6,706 nt of DNA from Pirellulales bacterium (GCA_030607895.1 JAUWJC010000237.1:1-6706); one strand, 5' to 3'. Shown: positions 1 to 4,970, numbered from the stretch's first letter. Numbers and translations: made by a program. Notes: a model not told the origin generated them from the sequence alone.

Positions 1-52
1 AAAAAAATGCAACGGTTTTCGGTTATTAAATCCGGTTTTTCGCGGGGGGGTT

Positions 53-90
53 GGCCGGCGTTGGGTTAATTCCGGGGGGCAACGCCGGCC
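53..90. repeat. Inverted repeat, 11-bp perfect arms
   Basis: GGCCGGCGTTG at 53-63 pairs perfectly with CAACGCCGGCC at 80-90, leaving a 16-base loop. The stem is very GC-rich and would form a stable hairpin in either transcript. No adjacent T-tract is present on the plus strand, and on the minus strand the next bases are a C-run, so a classical intrinsic terminator is not supported. Its role is unknown. Confidence 0.6.
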
Positions 91-164
91 GGCTAAACGA
101 AACTCGTCACAAAACAGTGTGTTTCATGATGTTTCACCCCCGTGAACAGTTACGAAAAAAGGAT

Positions 165-201
165 GGGCGCCACGGGCAGCCTCCGTATGCCCATGGCGCC
201 C
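165..201. repeat. Imperfect inverted repeat, 14-base arms
   Basis: Bases 165-178 (GGGCGCCACGGGCA) pair with 188-201 (TGCCCATGGCGCCC) with one mismatch, which is a wobble pair in one of the two transcripts. The loop is 9 bases. It sits about 75 bases beyond the oxidoreductase stop codon and may fold in that gene's 3' untranslated region. No T-tract follows. Confidence 0.5.
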
Positions 202-224
202 CACGTCGCGCAACGATCTAATTG

Positions 225-253
225 GCAAGCCGTGGTGCCCGCATACGGCTTGC
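225..253 (-). terminator. Possible 3'-end hairpin of the oxidoreductase transcript
   Basis: GCAAGCCGT at 225-233 pairs perfectly with ACGGCTTGC at 245-253 around an 11-base loop. It begins 24 bases after the oxidoreductase stop codon, read on the minus strand, which is a typical place for a terminator or 3'-stabilising stem. The bases after the stem on that strand (CAATTAG) lack a T-run, so intrinsic termination is uncertain. Confidence 0.35.
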
Positions 254-276
254 GCTGGTGTTTTGGTTGCCAGTTG

Positions 277-1458
277 TTACTTGACTTCCTCCAGGTTGAC
301 CGGCCGCCGCTGGTCGGCCGAGAGCAACGAGGCTTCCAATACCCGTTGCGTTTGGTAGGCGTCTTCGAAATCGGGAATCGGCACCGTCGGCTCCTCGCCG
401 GCGAGCACTCTGAGGATGTCGTAGGCCTGGTTTGTAAAGCCGTGTTCGTATCCGATGAGGTGTGCGTCGGGCCACCAGTTGGCCACGTAGGGGTGGTCGC
501 CGCCGTGCGTACACATGATGGTAGTCCAACCCTGCACGGCCCGAGACAGTGTGGCGTCGTAGTACTCCAACTCGTTCATCCGCTCGAAGTTGAACTTCAA
601 CGAGCCTTTGGTGCCGTTGATCTCGAACGTATTGCGGTTCTGGTTTCCGGTGGCCTGCCGGGCGGCCTCGAAACTGGCTACCGCGCCGCCGGAGAACCGG
701 GCGAGGAAAAGCACCGTGTCGTCGACGGTAACCTTACCCGTTCCCTGAGCGCTTTCCGCCCCGGCGGCGATCCCACCAGTGGCCGTGCCGCTCATTAGCT
801 TCCGTTGCTTGATGAACGTCTCGGCGATTGCGCCCGCTATTTCGGTGATCTCCTGACCGGTGACGAATCGGGGCATGTCGACGATGTGTGCGTTCAAGTC
901 GCCGTGGGCTCCCGACCCGGCCAGGCTCTTGTCGAATCGCCAAAGCAGCGGGATCGATTCGTCGGCCCAGTCCTGCAAGTAGGCCGCCCGAACGTGCCGA
1001 ATCTCGCCGAGCTTGCCCTGCTTGACCAACTGATGGGCCAACCCCACGGCCGGACATCGGCGGTAGTTGAACCACACGAACGTTTTCACCTTGGCCGCCT
1101 TGGCGGCTTCGACCATCTCGCGGGCGTCGTCCAGCGTACCGGCAATTGGCTTTTCGCAGGAGCACGGTTTGCCGGCGGCGATTGCAGCTCGGGCAACCGG
1201 GGCGTGCATGAAGTTGGGCGTGACCACGTCGACCAGGCCGATTTGGGCCGAGGCAACCAATTCCTCCCAATTGGTCGAAGCGTTTTGCCAACCCCAATTG
1301 TCGGCAAAAGCTCGAGGGTCTTCTTCCTCCTGTCCGAAGACCGTGTGCATGACCGGTTTGATGGGTGTTTGGAAGAACTTGGACACTTGGCCCCAGGCGT
1401 TCGAGTGCGTTCGCCCCATAAACCCTTGCCCGATCAAGGCCACGTTGATTGTTTCCAT
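277..1458 (-). CDS. Gfo/Idh/MocA family NAD(P)-dependent oxidoreductase
   Basis: Predicted cytoplasmic dehydrogenase of 393 residues, a usual length for the family. It probably oxidises or reduces a sugar, inositol or sugar derivative with NAD(P). The N-terminal Rossmann fold shows the dinucleotide motif G10-Q-G12-F-M-G15. The family's EKP motif follows at 102-104 (catalytic-type K103), and the C-terminal domain carries the D187xxxH191xxD194 signature, equivalent to the DxGxHxxD seen in homologues. The start chosen is ATG at 1458, preceded by AAGGAG six bases upstream. An in-frame TTG at 1473 would extend it by five residues but lies on the ribosome binding site. The gene stands alone, is transcribed away from the 175-residue protein, and has its own promoter. 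The substrate cannot be told from sequence because this family is greatly expanded in planctomycetes. The family call is secure; the reaction is not. Confidence 0.93.
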   Translation of the reverse strand: METINVALIGQGFMGRTHSNAWGQVSKFFQTPIKPVMHTVFGQEEEDPRAFADNWGWQNASTNWEELVASAQIGLVDVVTPNFMHAPVARAAIAAGKPCSCEKPIAGTLDDAREMVEAAKAAKVKTFVWFNYRRCPAVGLAHQLVKQGKLGEIRHVRAAYLQDWADESIPLLWRFDKSLAGSGAHGDLNAHIVDMPRFVTGQEITEIAGAIAETFIKQRKLMSGTATGGIAAGAESAQGTGKVTVDDTVLFLARFSGGAVASFEAARQATGNQNRNTFEINGTKGSLKFNFERMNELEYYDATLSRAVQGWTTIMCTHGGDHPYVANWWPDAHLIGYEHGFTNQAYDILRVLAGEEPTVPIPDFEDAYQTQRVLEASLLSADQRRPVNLEEVK

Positions 1459-1464
1459 TTCGAA

Positions 1465-1470
1465 CTCCTT
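1465..1470 (-). promoter_or_regulatory. Ribosome binding site deciding the oxidoreductase start
   Basis: On the minus strand AAGGAG lies six bases before ATG at 1458. This supports that ATG over the in-frame TTG at 1473, which would place the Shine-Dalgarno inside the coding region. Confidence 0.8.
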
Positions 1471-1514
1471 CAAATCACCAGATGCCGATACCGTACTGTC
1501 AACCTCGAACGACG

Positions 1515-1543
1515 TTTATAGGCGGATTCGTTTTCATTTGCAA
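1515..1543 (-). promoter_or_regulatory. Sigma-70-type promoter of the oxidoreductase gene
   Basis: On the minus strand TTGCAA (1538-1543) and TATAAA (1515-1520) are separated by exactly 17 bases. That is a four-of-six -35 box and a five-of-six -10 box at optimal spacing. Transcription would start near 1508, giving a leader of about 50 bases before the ATG at 1458. The call rests on pattern only. Confidence 0.6.
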
Positions 1544-1656
1544 GGGGCCACCCAGTTGGATTTGCCGATTTTCTTTTCTCGTAACCGTTCATCGGGATTT
1601 GCTAATGGCTGGCTAGGTCTGGAGAAATTGCGGTAGATAGGCAGGAGAGGTTCGTC

Positions 1657-1685
1657 TGGAAATACAAGACAAGTACTGCTATCAT
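1657..1685 (+). promoter_or_regulatory. Candidate extended -10 promoter for the 175-residue protein
   Basis: TATCAT at 1680-1685 is preceded by TG at 1677-1678, making an extended -10 element (TGCTATCAT). A weak -35 (TGGAAA, 1657-1662) lies 17 bases upstream. Transcription from here would give a leader of roughly 145 bases containing the inverted repeat at 1731-1806. Confidence 0.35.
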
Positions 1686-1730
1686 GATTCTGTTGTGGCT
1701 CGGGGTTCCGGTTGACTTGAAAACCATAAA

Positions 1731-1806
1731 GCCGCGACCGGTGGTCGCGCACGGGGCAAAAGACATGCGGTTTTCCGGAACTTCCGGCCCGCCCACCGGT
1801 CGCGGC
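1731..1806. repeat. 14-bp perfect inverted repeat in the leader of the 175-residue protein gene
   Basis: GCCGCGACCGGTGG (1731-1744) is the exact reverse complement of 1793-1806, with 48 bases between. The interior holds a second dyad, CCGGAA-C-TTCCGG at 1775-1787. The left arm can also self-pair: GCGACC (1733-1738) with GGTCGC (1742-1747). The outer repeat ends 18 bases before the Shine-Dalgarno at 1825. It could be a structured leader, an operator pair, or a small non-autonomous repeat element. The sequence does not decide between these. Confidence 0.55.
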
Positions 1807-1824
1807 GGTATAGCATCCATGAAA

Positions 1825-1831
1825 AAGGAGG
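1825..1831 (+). promoter_or_regulatory. Ribosome binding site of the 175-residue protein
   Basis: AAGGAGG lies seven bases before ATG at 1839 and four bases before an in-frame GTG at 1836. The spacing favours ATG 1839. The site is also inside a six-codon frame (MKKEVV, 1819-1839) whose TGA overlaps the ATG, which is probably fortuitous. Confidence 0.75.
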
Positions 1832-1838
1832 TTGTGTG

Positions 1839-2366
1839 ATGGGTTACACTTTGAAGCACAGGCCGCTCGTCTGGCTGGTCGTTGGGCTGGTCGTCGGCCT
1901 GGCGATCGGTGGCTTGTGGCCCCATACGCCTTTGCACGCGGTTGCTACCCACGGATTTGAGAACTTCGCCATTGCCACCGGACCGGTCGACGACGAATTG
2001 GAAGCCGTTTATTTTCTCGATTTCCTCACCGGCGACCTGCGGGCGGCCGTCCTGGGGAACCAGGGGCCGCAGTGGGGGAAATTCAGCGCCTTCTATCACT
2101 ACAACATACTCAATGATCTGGGCGTCGATCCGGCCAAGAATCCTCGCTACTTGATGGGCACCGGCGTGTGCGATCTCCGCCGTGGCGCCACGCGGATACG
2201 GCCGGGCCGGGCAGCAGTCTACGTGGCCGAGGTCACCAGCGGCCGCGTGGCGGCTTACGTGATTCCCTGGAGCATGCAGGCACACAAGACGGGCCAGGTC
2301 TTCAAGGGAGCACTCCTGCCGTTGGACGTAACCCGCTTTAGAACCGCCGCCGTGCGGCCGGAATAG
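1839..2366 (+). CDS. Small membrane-anchored protein of unknown function, planctomycete-type
   Basis: Protein of 175 residues with no function I can name. Residues 10-27 form one hydrophobic segment following K7/R9, consistent with an uncleaved signal anchor or a signal peptide, so most of the protein probably faces out of the cytoplasm. The rest is soluble, with a conserved-looking block at 40-72 (FAIATGPVDD...YFLDFLTGDL) and another at 103-146 (YLMGTG...YVAEVTSGRVAAYVIPW). The D-x-x-TG-D-L and TSGRVAAY stretches recall beta-propeller blade strands, but the chain is too short for a whole propeller. From memory it resembles hypothetical proteins found across planctomycetes. It is monocistronic, diverging from the oxidoreductase and converging on the toxin-antitoxin block. 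The start was taken at ATG 1839 because of ribosome-binding-site spacing; GTG 1836 would add one residue. Confidence 0.85.
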   Translation: MGYTLKHRPLVWLVVGLVVGLAIGGLWPHTPLHAVATHGFENFAIATGPVDDELEAVYFLDFLTGDLRAAVLGNQGPQWGKFSAFYHYNILNDLGVDPAKNPRYLMGTGVCDLRRGATRIRPGRAAVYVAEVTSGRVAAYVIPWSMQAHKTGQVFKGALLPLDVTRFRTAAVRPE

Positions 2367-2386
2367 TAAGAAGCATAGGGTTCTGG

Positions 2387-2444
2387 TAGACGTTGCGAAG
2401 CCGCAAGCGGCTTTGGTTCCGTGTGCCGCTTGCGGCTTCCCAGA
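2387..2444. repeat. Palindromic intergenic repeat, copy 1
   Basis: A 58-base element built on 15-bp perfect arms: GAAGCCGCAAGCGGC at 2397-2411 and its reverse complement at 2425-2439, with a 13-base loop. It is nearly identical to 3324-3380 in the same orientation. Differences are a C/T at the fifth base, small changes in the loop and one base after the right arm. It lies 20 bases after the 175-residue gene and 30 bases after the HicB-like gene, between two convergent genes, so it may serve as a bidirectional 3'-end hairpin. No T-run follows on either strand. Confidence 0.85.
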
Positions 2445-2474
2445 CGTCGGCTTAGACGCCGCCTGTACGGCAAG

Positions 2475-2687
2475 TCACCCGAAGACCAGACGGCGGCCCT
2501 TCGGTTCCGGAACGGTGTCGCCGGACTGCTTCGCGGTTTCGATCCACAGTTGCATGGCTTCCTTTGCGTTGGCCAGCGCCTCTTCGTGGCTGTTGCCATG
2601 CGCCATGCATCCGGGAAGTTCCGGGACCTCGGCAATGAAGGCCTGATCTTCGGCACTCCAGAATATGATGATCTCGTATCGGTCCAT
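2475..2687 (-). CDS. HicB-like antitoxin-family protein, short form
   Basis: Protein of 70 residues with the typical HicB (UPF0150-like) partial RNase-H fold. A first strand (YEIIIFW, 4-10) and the acidic turn SAEDQAFIAEVPELPGC (11-27) are followed by a helix rich in E/A (HEEALANAKEAMQLWIETAK, 34-53). It ends soon after the fold with no C-terminal ribbon-helix-helix or HTH domain, so it probably does not bind DNA itself. No HicA partner (a small dsRNA-binding-like toxin) is next to it. ATG 2687 has GGAGG nine bases upstream and lies 24 bases after the toxin stop, so it is probably translated from the toxin-antitoxin transcript. It could be an orphan HicB, a third component of the neighbouring module, or an unrelated small regulator. 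The fold is well supported; the role is inferred. Confidence 0.88.
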   Translation of the reverse strand: MDRYEIIIFWSAEDQAFIAEVPELPGCMAHGNSHEEALANAKEAMQLWIETAKQSGDTVPEPKGRRLVFG

Positions 2688-2696
2688 TAAATATCG

Positions 2697-2701
2697 CCTC
2701 C
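2697..2701 (-). promoter_or_regulatory. Ribosome binding site of the HicB-like gene
   Basis: GGAGG on the minus strand, nine bases before ATG 2687 and about ten bases after the toxin stop codon. It shows that the third gene has its own initiation site within the likely operon. Confidence 0.7.
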
Positions 2702-2711
2702 AACCTACTGC

Positions 2712-3017
2712 TCATCGATACGCGTCTTTTCGAGCCTCGATGGTCAAGATGAAAACCGTTCGCTCATCCTGATCGACGGCATAGAACACGCGGAAGCGGC
2801 CGATGCGGTAACGCCACACTTCCGGACTGTACCCACGCAACTTCCGGATGTTCGTGCCAAAGAACGGCTGTTCTCTTAGCTGTGGGTACACGTATTCTTC
2901 GAGCTTGGTACGGATTGCCGCCGCGTCTACTCGGGAGAGCTTTTCGAGCCGGCGCTGAAACTCGTCCGTTTCGAAGATTGCATACTCAGACGGAGCGTCC
3001 GCGCTTGGCCCTGGCAT
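2712..3017 (-). CDS. RelE/ParE superfamily toxin
   Basis: Protein of 101 residues, the usual size for RelE/ParE-fold toxins, which either cleave ribosome-bound mRNA (RelE type) or poison gyrase (ParE type). Seen in order: a first strand and helix (YAIFETDEFQRRLEKL, 12-27), a second helix around 31-42, then the basic C-terminal sheet with K59, R61, W68-R69, R71, R74, R76 and Y79 (RIGRFRVFYAVD), and the closing RKDAYR at 96-101. Several basic residues plus the terminal R-K-D-A-Y resemble the RelE/StbE mRNA-cleaving group more than ParE, but the branch is uncertain. ATG 3017 lies 32 bases inside the upstream antitoxin gene, so translation is likely coupled. It appears intact. The family call is strong; the biochemical activity is inferred. 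Confidence 0.9.
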   Translation of the reverse strand: MPGPSADAPSEYAIFETDEFQRRLEKLSRVDAAAIRTKLEEYVYPQLREQPFFGTNIRKLRGYSPEVWRYRIGRFRVFYAVDQDERTVFILTIEARKDAYR

Positions 3018-3225
3018 CGGCCAGCCCTCGTTTGATGCTGTTGTTCAAGGTTCGGCTGGCGCGGATTTCGTCCATCTCGAATTCGTCGACGTATTCTTCT
3101 CGTTCGACATAGCGAAGCGCCGCCGTCTCGATGAAGTTCGACAAAGGCCGATTGTCGCGTTTGGCCAGCGTCCGGAAACACCGGTAGACATCCTCGCTCA
3201 GCCGTAAGGTAACCGTTTTCGACAC
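2986..3225 (-). CDS. Ribbon-helix-helix (CopG-type) antitoxin
   Basis: Protein of 79 residues, predicted to neutralise the RelE/ParE toxin encoded next to it and to repress their shared promoter. The N-terminus has the ribbon strand KTVTLRLS (3-10), then helix A (EDVYRCFRTLAKRD) and helix B beginning PLSNFIETAALRYV (27-40), typical of a CopG-type dimerising DNA-binding domain. The charged tail (41-79) would wrap the toxin. I chose GTG at 3225 because AGGGAGG lies six bases upstream and the product then begins directly at the ribbon. A longer reading from TTG 3276 would start inside the promoter spacer and is rejected. The gene overlaps the toxin start by 32 bases in the antitoxin-first order typical of type II modules. 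Autoregulation is suggested by the tandem repeat in its promoter. Confidence 0.9.
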   Translation of the reverse strand: MSKTVTLRLSEDVYRCFRTLAKRDNRPLSNFIETAALRYVEREEYVDEFEMDEIRASRTLNNSIKRGLADARAKRGRSV

Positions 3226-3231
3226 GGCGGG

Positions 3232-3238
3232 CCTCCCT
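3232..3238 (-). promoter_or_regulatory. Ribosome binding site deciding the antitoxin start
   Basis: AGGGAGG on the minus strand, six bases before GTG 3225. It supports the 79-residue form over a 96-residue reading from TTG 3276. Confidence 0.8.
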
Positions 3239-3265
3239 CTCGAAGCACCACTTGTTTGGCTACTG

Positions 3266-3285
3266 ATAGAATACAATAGAATACA
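3266..3285. promoter_or_regulatory. Tandem 10-bp repeat, likely antitoxin operator
   Basis: ATAGAATACA occurs twice head to tail without a gap (3266-3275 and 3276-3285). One copy covers the -10 box and the other lies in the spacer of the operon promoter. Ribbon-helix-helix antitoxins commonly bind pairs of short repeats one helical turn apart, and a 10-bp period fits this. Binding by this antitoxin is inferred, not shown. Confidence 0.6.
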
Positions 3286-3296
3286 GACGAAGTCAA
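3268..3296 (-). promoter_or_regulatory. Promoter of the toxin-antitoxin operon
   Basis: On the minus strand TTGACT (3291-3296) and TATTCT (3268-3273) are 17 bases apart, a near-consensus sigma-70 promoter (five of six and four of six). The expected start near 3261 leaves a leader of about 35 bases before GTG 3225. It overlaps the tandem decamer repeat at 3266-3285, so a bound repressor would block polymerase directly. Confidence 0.75.
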
Positions 3297-3323
3297 CAGA
3301 TCCTTGGGGCGATGGCTGCGTAA

Positions 3324-3380
3324 TAGATGTTGCGAAGCCGCAAGCGGCTTTGTTCCTGGTGCCGCTTGCGGCTTCGCAGA
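3324..3380. repeat. Palindromic intergenic repeat, copy 2
   Basis: Same element as 2387-2444 and in the same orientation. Here the arms are 18 bp and perfect: TGCGAAGCCGCAAGCGGC at 3331-3348 and its reverse complement at 3361-3378, with a 12-base loop. It lies seven bases beyond the fumC stop codon and upstream of the toxin-antitoxin promoter, and could act as the 3'-end hairpin of fumC. No T-run follows on the minus strand. Confidence 0.85.
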
Positions 3381-3386
3381 GTTTGT

Positions 3387-4808
3387 CTACCGCGGTCGGG
3401 TCATCCGCCAGGGGTCCAGTGCTTCGTCGAGTTGATCCTTGGGCAGGACGTTCTTTTCAATGCAAAGCTGCCGGATGGTCTTGCCGGTGGCGAAGGCCTC
3501 TTTGGCCAACGCGGCGGCCTGCTCGTAGCCAATGTATGGGTTCAACCCGGTGGCCAGCGAACGGCTTTTCTCCACGGCCGCCTCGCACGATTCGACGTTG
3601 GGTTGCATCTCCTCAAGGCAGAACCGACGAAACGCAATCAGGCCGCCGGTCAACAGGCGGATGCTCTCCAATGTGGCGTGTGCCATGACGGGCATCATTA
3701 TGTTCAATTGGAACTGGCCGCCGGCAGCACCGCAAACGGCCACCGTCTGGTCGTTACCCATCACCCGGGCCGATACCTGCATGAGGCTTTCGCACATGAC
3801 CGGGTTGACCTTGCCGGGCATGATGGAACTGCCGGGCTGGCGCTCGGGGAGCTTGATTTCGCTGAAACCGCACCGCGGTCCGGAACCGAGCCAGCGTATG
3901 TTGTTGGCCACGTTGAACAAAGTGACTGCAACAGCGCGAAGCTGCCCGTGACACTCGACCAGCCCGTCGCGTTGCGCGTTGGCCTCGAAGTGGTTGGCCG
4001 CCTCGACAAAGCCGATGCCCGTCTCCTTCGCCAGCAATCGGCAGACGGTTTGGCCGAACTCGGGATGCGTGTTGATTCCGCTGCCGACAGCCGTTCCGCC
4101 GACGGGCAGTTCGAGTACGGCCTGCGTGGCTCGACGTGCCCGATCGGCCGACAATTCCAACTGCCGGGCCATCCCGCCGATCTCCTGACCCAGCGAAAGG
4201 GGCGTGGCGTCGGCCAGGTGCGTGCGGCCGATCTTGAGTATCTTCTCCCACTGGGTAGCCTTCTCGGAAAGCACTTCGTGGCAGGCGATCAGTGCCCCAG
4301 ACAAACTCTGCTGGATAGTCAGGCCGACGGCCACGTGGATGGCAGTGGGAAAGGTGTCGTTGGTGCTTTGGCCCAGGTTGACGTGGTCGTTCGGGTGGAT
4401 CGGCTTCTCCGGCGAGCACCGATCGCCCCCGGACAGCTCGATCGCCCGATTGGCAATCACCTCGTTGGCGTTCATGTTGCTGGAGGTTCCCGAGCCGGTC
4501 TGGAAGACATCGACCGGGAACTGATCGTCGAAGCGACCGTCGGCCACCTCGCGGCAGGCGGTCAGCAGGGCCTCGATTTGCTCCTCATCCAGCGGTTGCC
4601 TGCCCGAGCCGGCCAGTCGGCCCAGGTCGCGATTGGCCGTGGCGGCCGCCCATTTGACCAGGCCCATGGCGTGGATCAACTCGGTCGGGAGCGTCTGTCC
4701 GGAGACGGGAAAGTTCTCGACGGCACGTTGCGTCTGCGATCCGAAATACGCCTTGGCCGGCAGGCGGACTTCGCCCATCGAATCGCGCTCGGTGCGGAAT
4801 TCGGTCAT
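3387..4808 (-). CDS. fumC: Class II fumarate hydratase
   Basis: Interconverts fumarate and L-malate in the citric acid cycle as a cytoplasmic homotetramer, without an iron-sulfur cluster. The 473 residues match the usual 460-475. Conserved blocks are all present: GSGTSSNMNANEV (106-118), the HPNDHVNLGQSTND block (138-151), GRTHLADATP (194-203, with H197 at the place of the catalytic-dyad histidine), and the fumarase/aspartase signature GSSIMPGKVNP (326-336, with S327, K333 and N335). The C-terminal NPYIGYEQAA (423-432) fits fumarase better than aspartase or argininosuccinate lyase. ATG 4808 is the only sensible start, because the family's MTEFRTERDSMGEV beginning follows it directly. There is no Shine-Dalgarno; the leader is instead filled by heptamer repeats four bases upstream. 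The gene is monocistronic and appears intact. Confidence 0.97.
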   Translation of the reverse strand: MTEFRTERDSMGEVRLPAKAYFGSQTQRAVENFPVSGQTLPTELIHAMGLVKWAAATANRDLGRLAGSGRQPLDEEQIEALLTACREVADGRFDDQFPVDVFQTGSGTSSNMNANEVIANRAIELSGGDRCSPEKPIHPNDHVNLGQSTNDTFPTAIHVAVGLTIQQSLSGALIACHEVLSEKATQWEKILKIGRTHLADATPLSLGQEIGGMARQLELSADRARRATQAVLELPVGGTAVGSGINTHPEFGQTVCRLLAKETGIGFVEAANHFEANAQRDGLVECHGQLRAVAVTLFNVANNIRWLGSGPRCGFSEIKLPERQPGSSIMPGKVNPVMCESLMQVSARVMGNDQTVAVCGAAGGQFQLNIMMPVMAHATLESIRLLTGGLIAFRRFCLEEMQPNVESCEAAVEKSRSLATGLNPYIGYEQAAALAKEAFATGKTIRQLCIEKNVLPKDQLDEALDPWRMTRPR

Positions 4809-4811
4809 GGT

Positions 4812-4853
4812 GTTGAAAGTTGAAAGTTGAGAGTTGAAAGTTGAGGGTTGACA
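4812..4853. repeat. Six tandem heptamer repeats in the fumC leader
   Basis: Six adjoining 7-bp units beginning at 4812, 4819, 4826, 4833, 4840 and 4847: GTTGAAA, GTTGAAA, GTTGAGA, GTTGAAA, GTTGAGG, GTTGACA. The consensus is GTTGARR. On the fumC strand they read as pyrimidine-rich TTTCAAC units and end four bases before the start codon, replacing any Shine-Dalgarno. Simple-sequence tracts like this can change length by slippage. The last, divergent unit holds a consensus -35 box (TTGACA) for the opposite strand. Confidence 0.9.
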
Positions 4854-4854
4854 A

Positions 4855-4873
4855 TGCGAAGCCGCAAGCGGCT
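4855..4873. repeat. Half copy of the palindromic repeat
   Basis: These 19 bases match the left arm of copy 2 (3331-3349) except at the last base, read in the same orientation. The right arm is missing. It lies directly beside the heptamer repeats, in the region between fumC and the divergent coiled-coil gene. It looks like a truncated or unpaired member of the same repeat family. Confidence 0.75.
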
Positions 4874-4881
4874 AAATCTCA

Positions 4882-4890
4882 ATCATACCA
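4882..4890 (-). promoter_or_regulatory. Candidate extended -10 promoter for fumC
   Basis: On the minus strand TGG precedes TATGAT (4882-4887), an extended -10 with five of six consensus bases. There is no good -35 at 17 bases (TTTTTC). Transcription from about 4875 would put both the half palindrome and all six heptamers in the fumC leader. Pattern evidence only. Confidence 0.4.
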
Positions 4891-4965
4891 CCTGGCAGGA
4901 CGACGAAAAAGCCGCGGGAGGTGGCCGAAATGGGCATGTTGCAGTAAACTTGGGGGTGGATTATT

Positions 4966-4970
4966 GGAGG
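4966..4970 (+). promoter_or_regulatory. Ribosome binding site deciding the coiled-coil protein start
   Basis: GGAGG lies nine bases before GTG 4980. The earlier in-frame TTG at 4848 lies within the heptamer repeat and has no such site, so GTG 4980 is preferred. GTG 4956 is possible but has only a G-run upstream. Confidence 0.6.

Larger units (their letters stand above)
1..276. other. Intergenic stretch without a supported gene
   Basis: No convincing coding region is seen here. A plus-strand frame starting at 142 runs into the antisense of the oxidoreductase and is a shadow. The stretch holds three inverted repeats, listed separately (53-90, 165-201, 225-253), a run of seven G at 44-50 and an A-run at 1-7. 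It lies downstream of the oxidoreductase stop, so the hairpins could mark the end of that transcript. None is followed by a clear T-run on the minus strand. Confidence 0.6.

Noticed and set aside
1819..1839. Six-codon frame MKKEVV overlapping the start of the 175-residue gene
   Set aside because: Its AAGGAGG codons are simply the Shine-Dalgarno of the real gene, and it has no ribosome binding site of its own.
1602..2285. Minus-strand open frame of 227 codons
   Set aside because: It is mostly antisense to the 175-residue protein, crosses its leader repeats, and has no good start or family resemblance.
2387..2444. Classical rho-independent terminator
   Set aside because: The stem is strong, but no T-run follows on either strand, so it is reported as a palindromic repeat with only possible termination activity. 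The same applies to 3324-3380.
3226..3276. Seventeen-residue N-terminal extension of the antitoxin from TTG 3276
   Set aside because: TTG 3276 lies within the promoter spacer and tandem repeat, and a strong ribosome binding site precedes GTG 3225.
3327..4823. Plus-strand open frame of 498 codons
   Set aside because: It is the antisense of fumC, which has complete fumarase motifs. The frame is open because of GC-rich codon structure, and its product shows no recognisable family.
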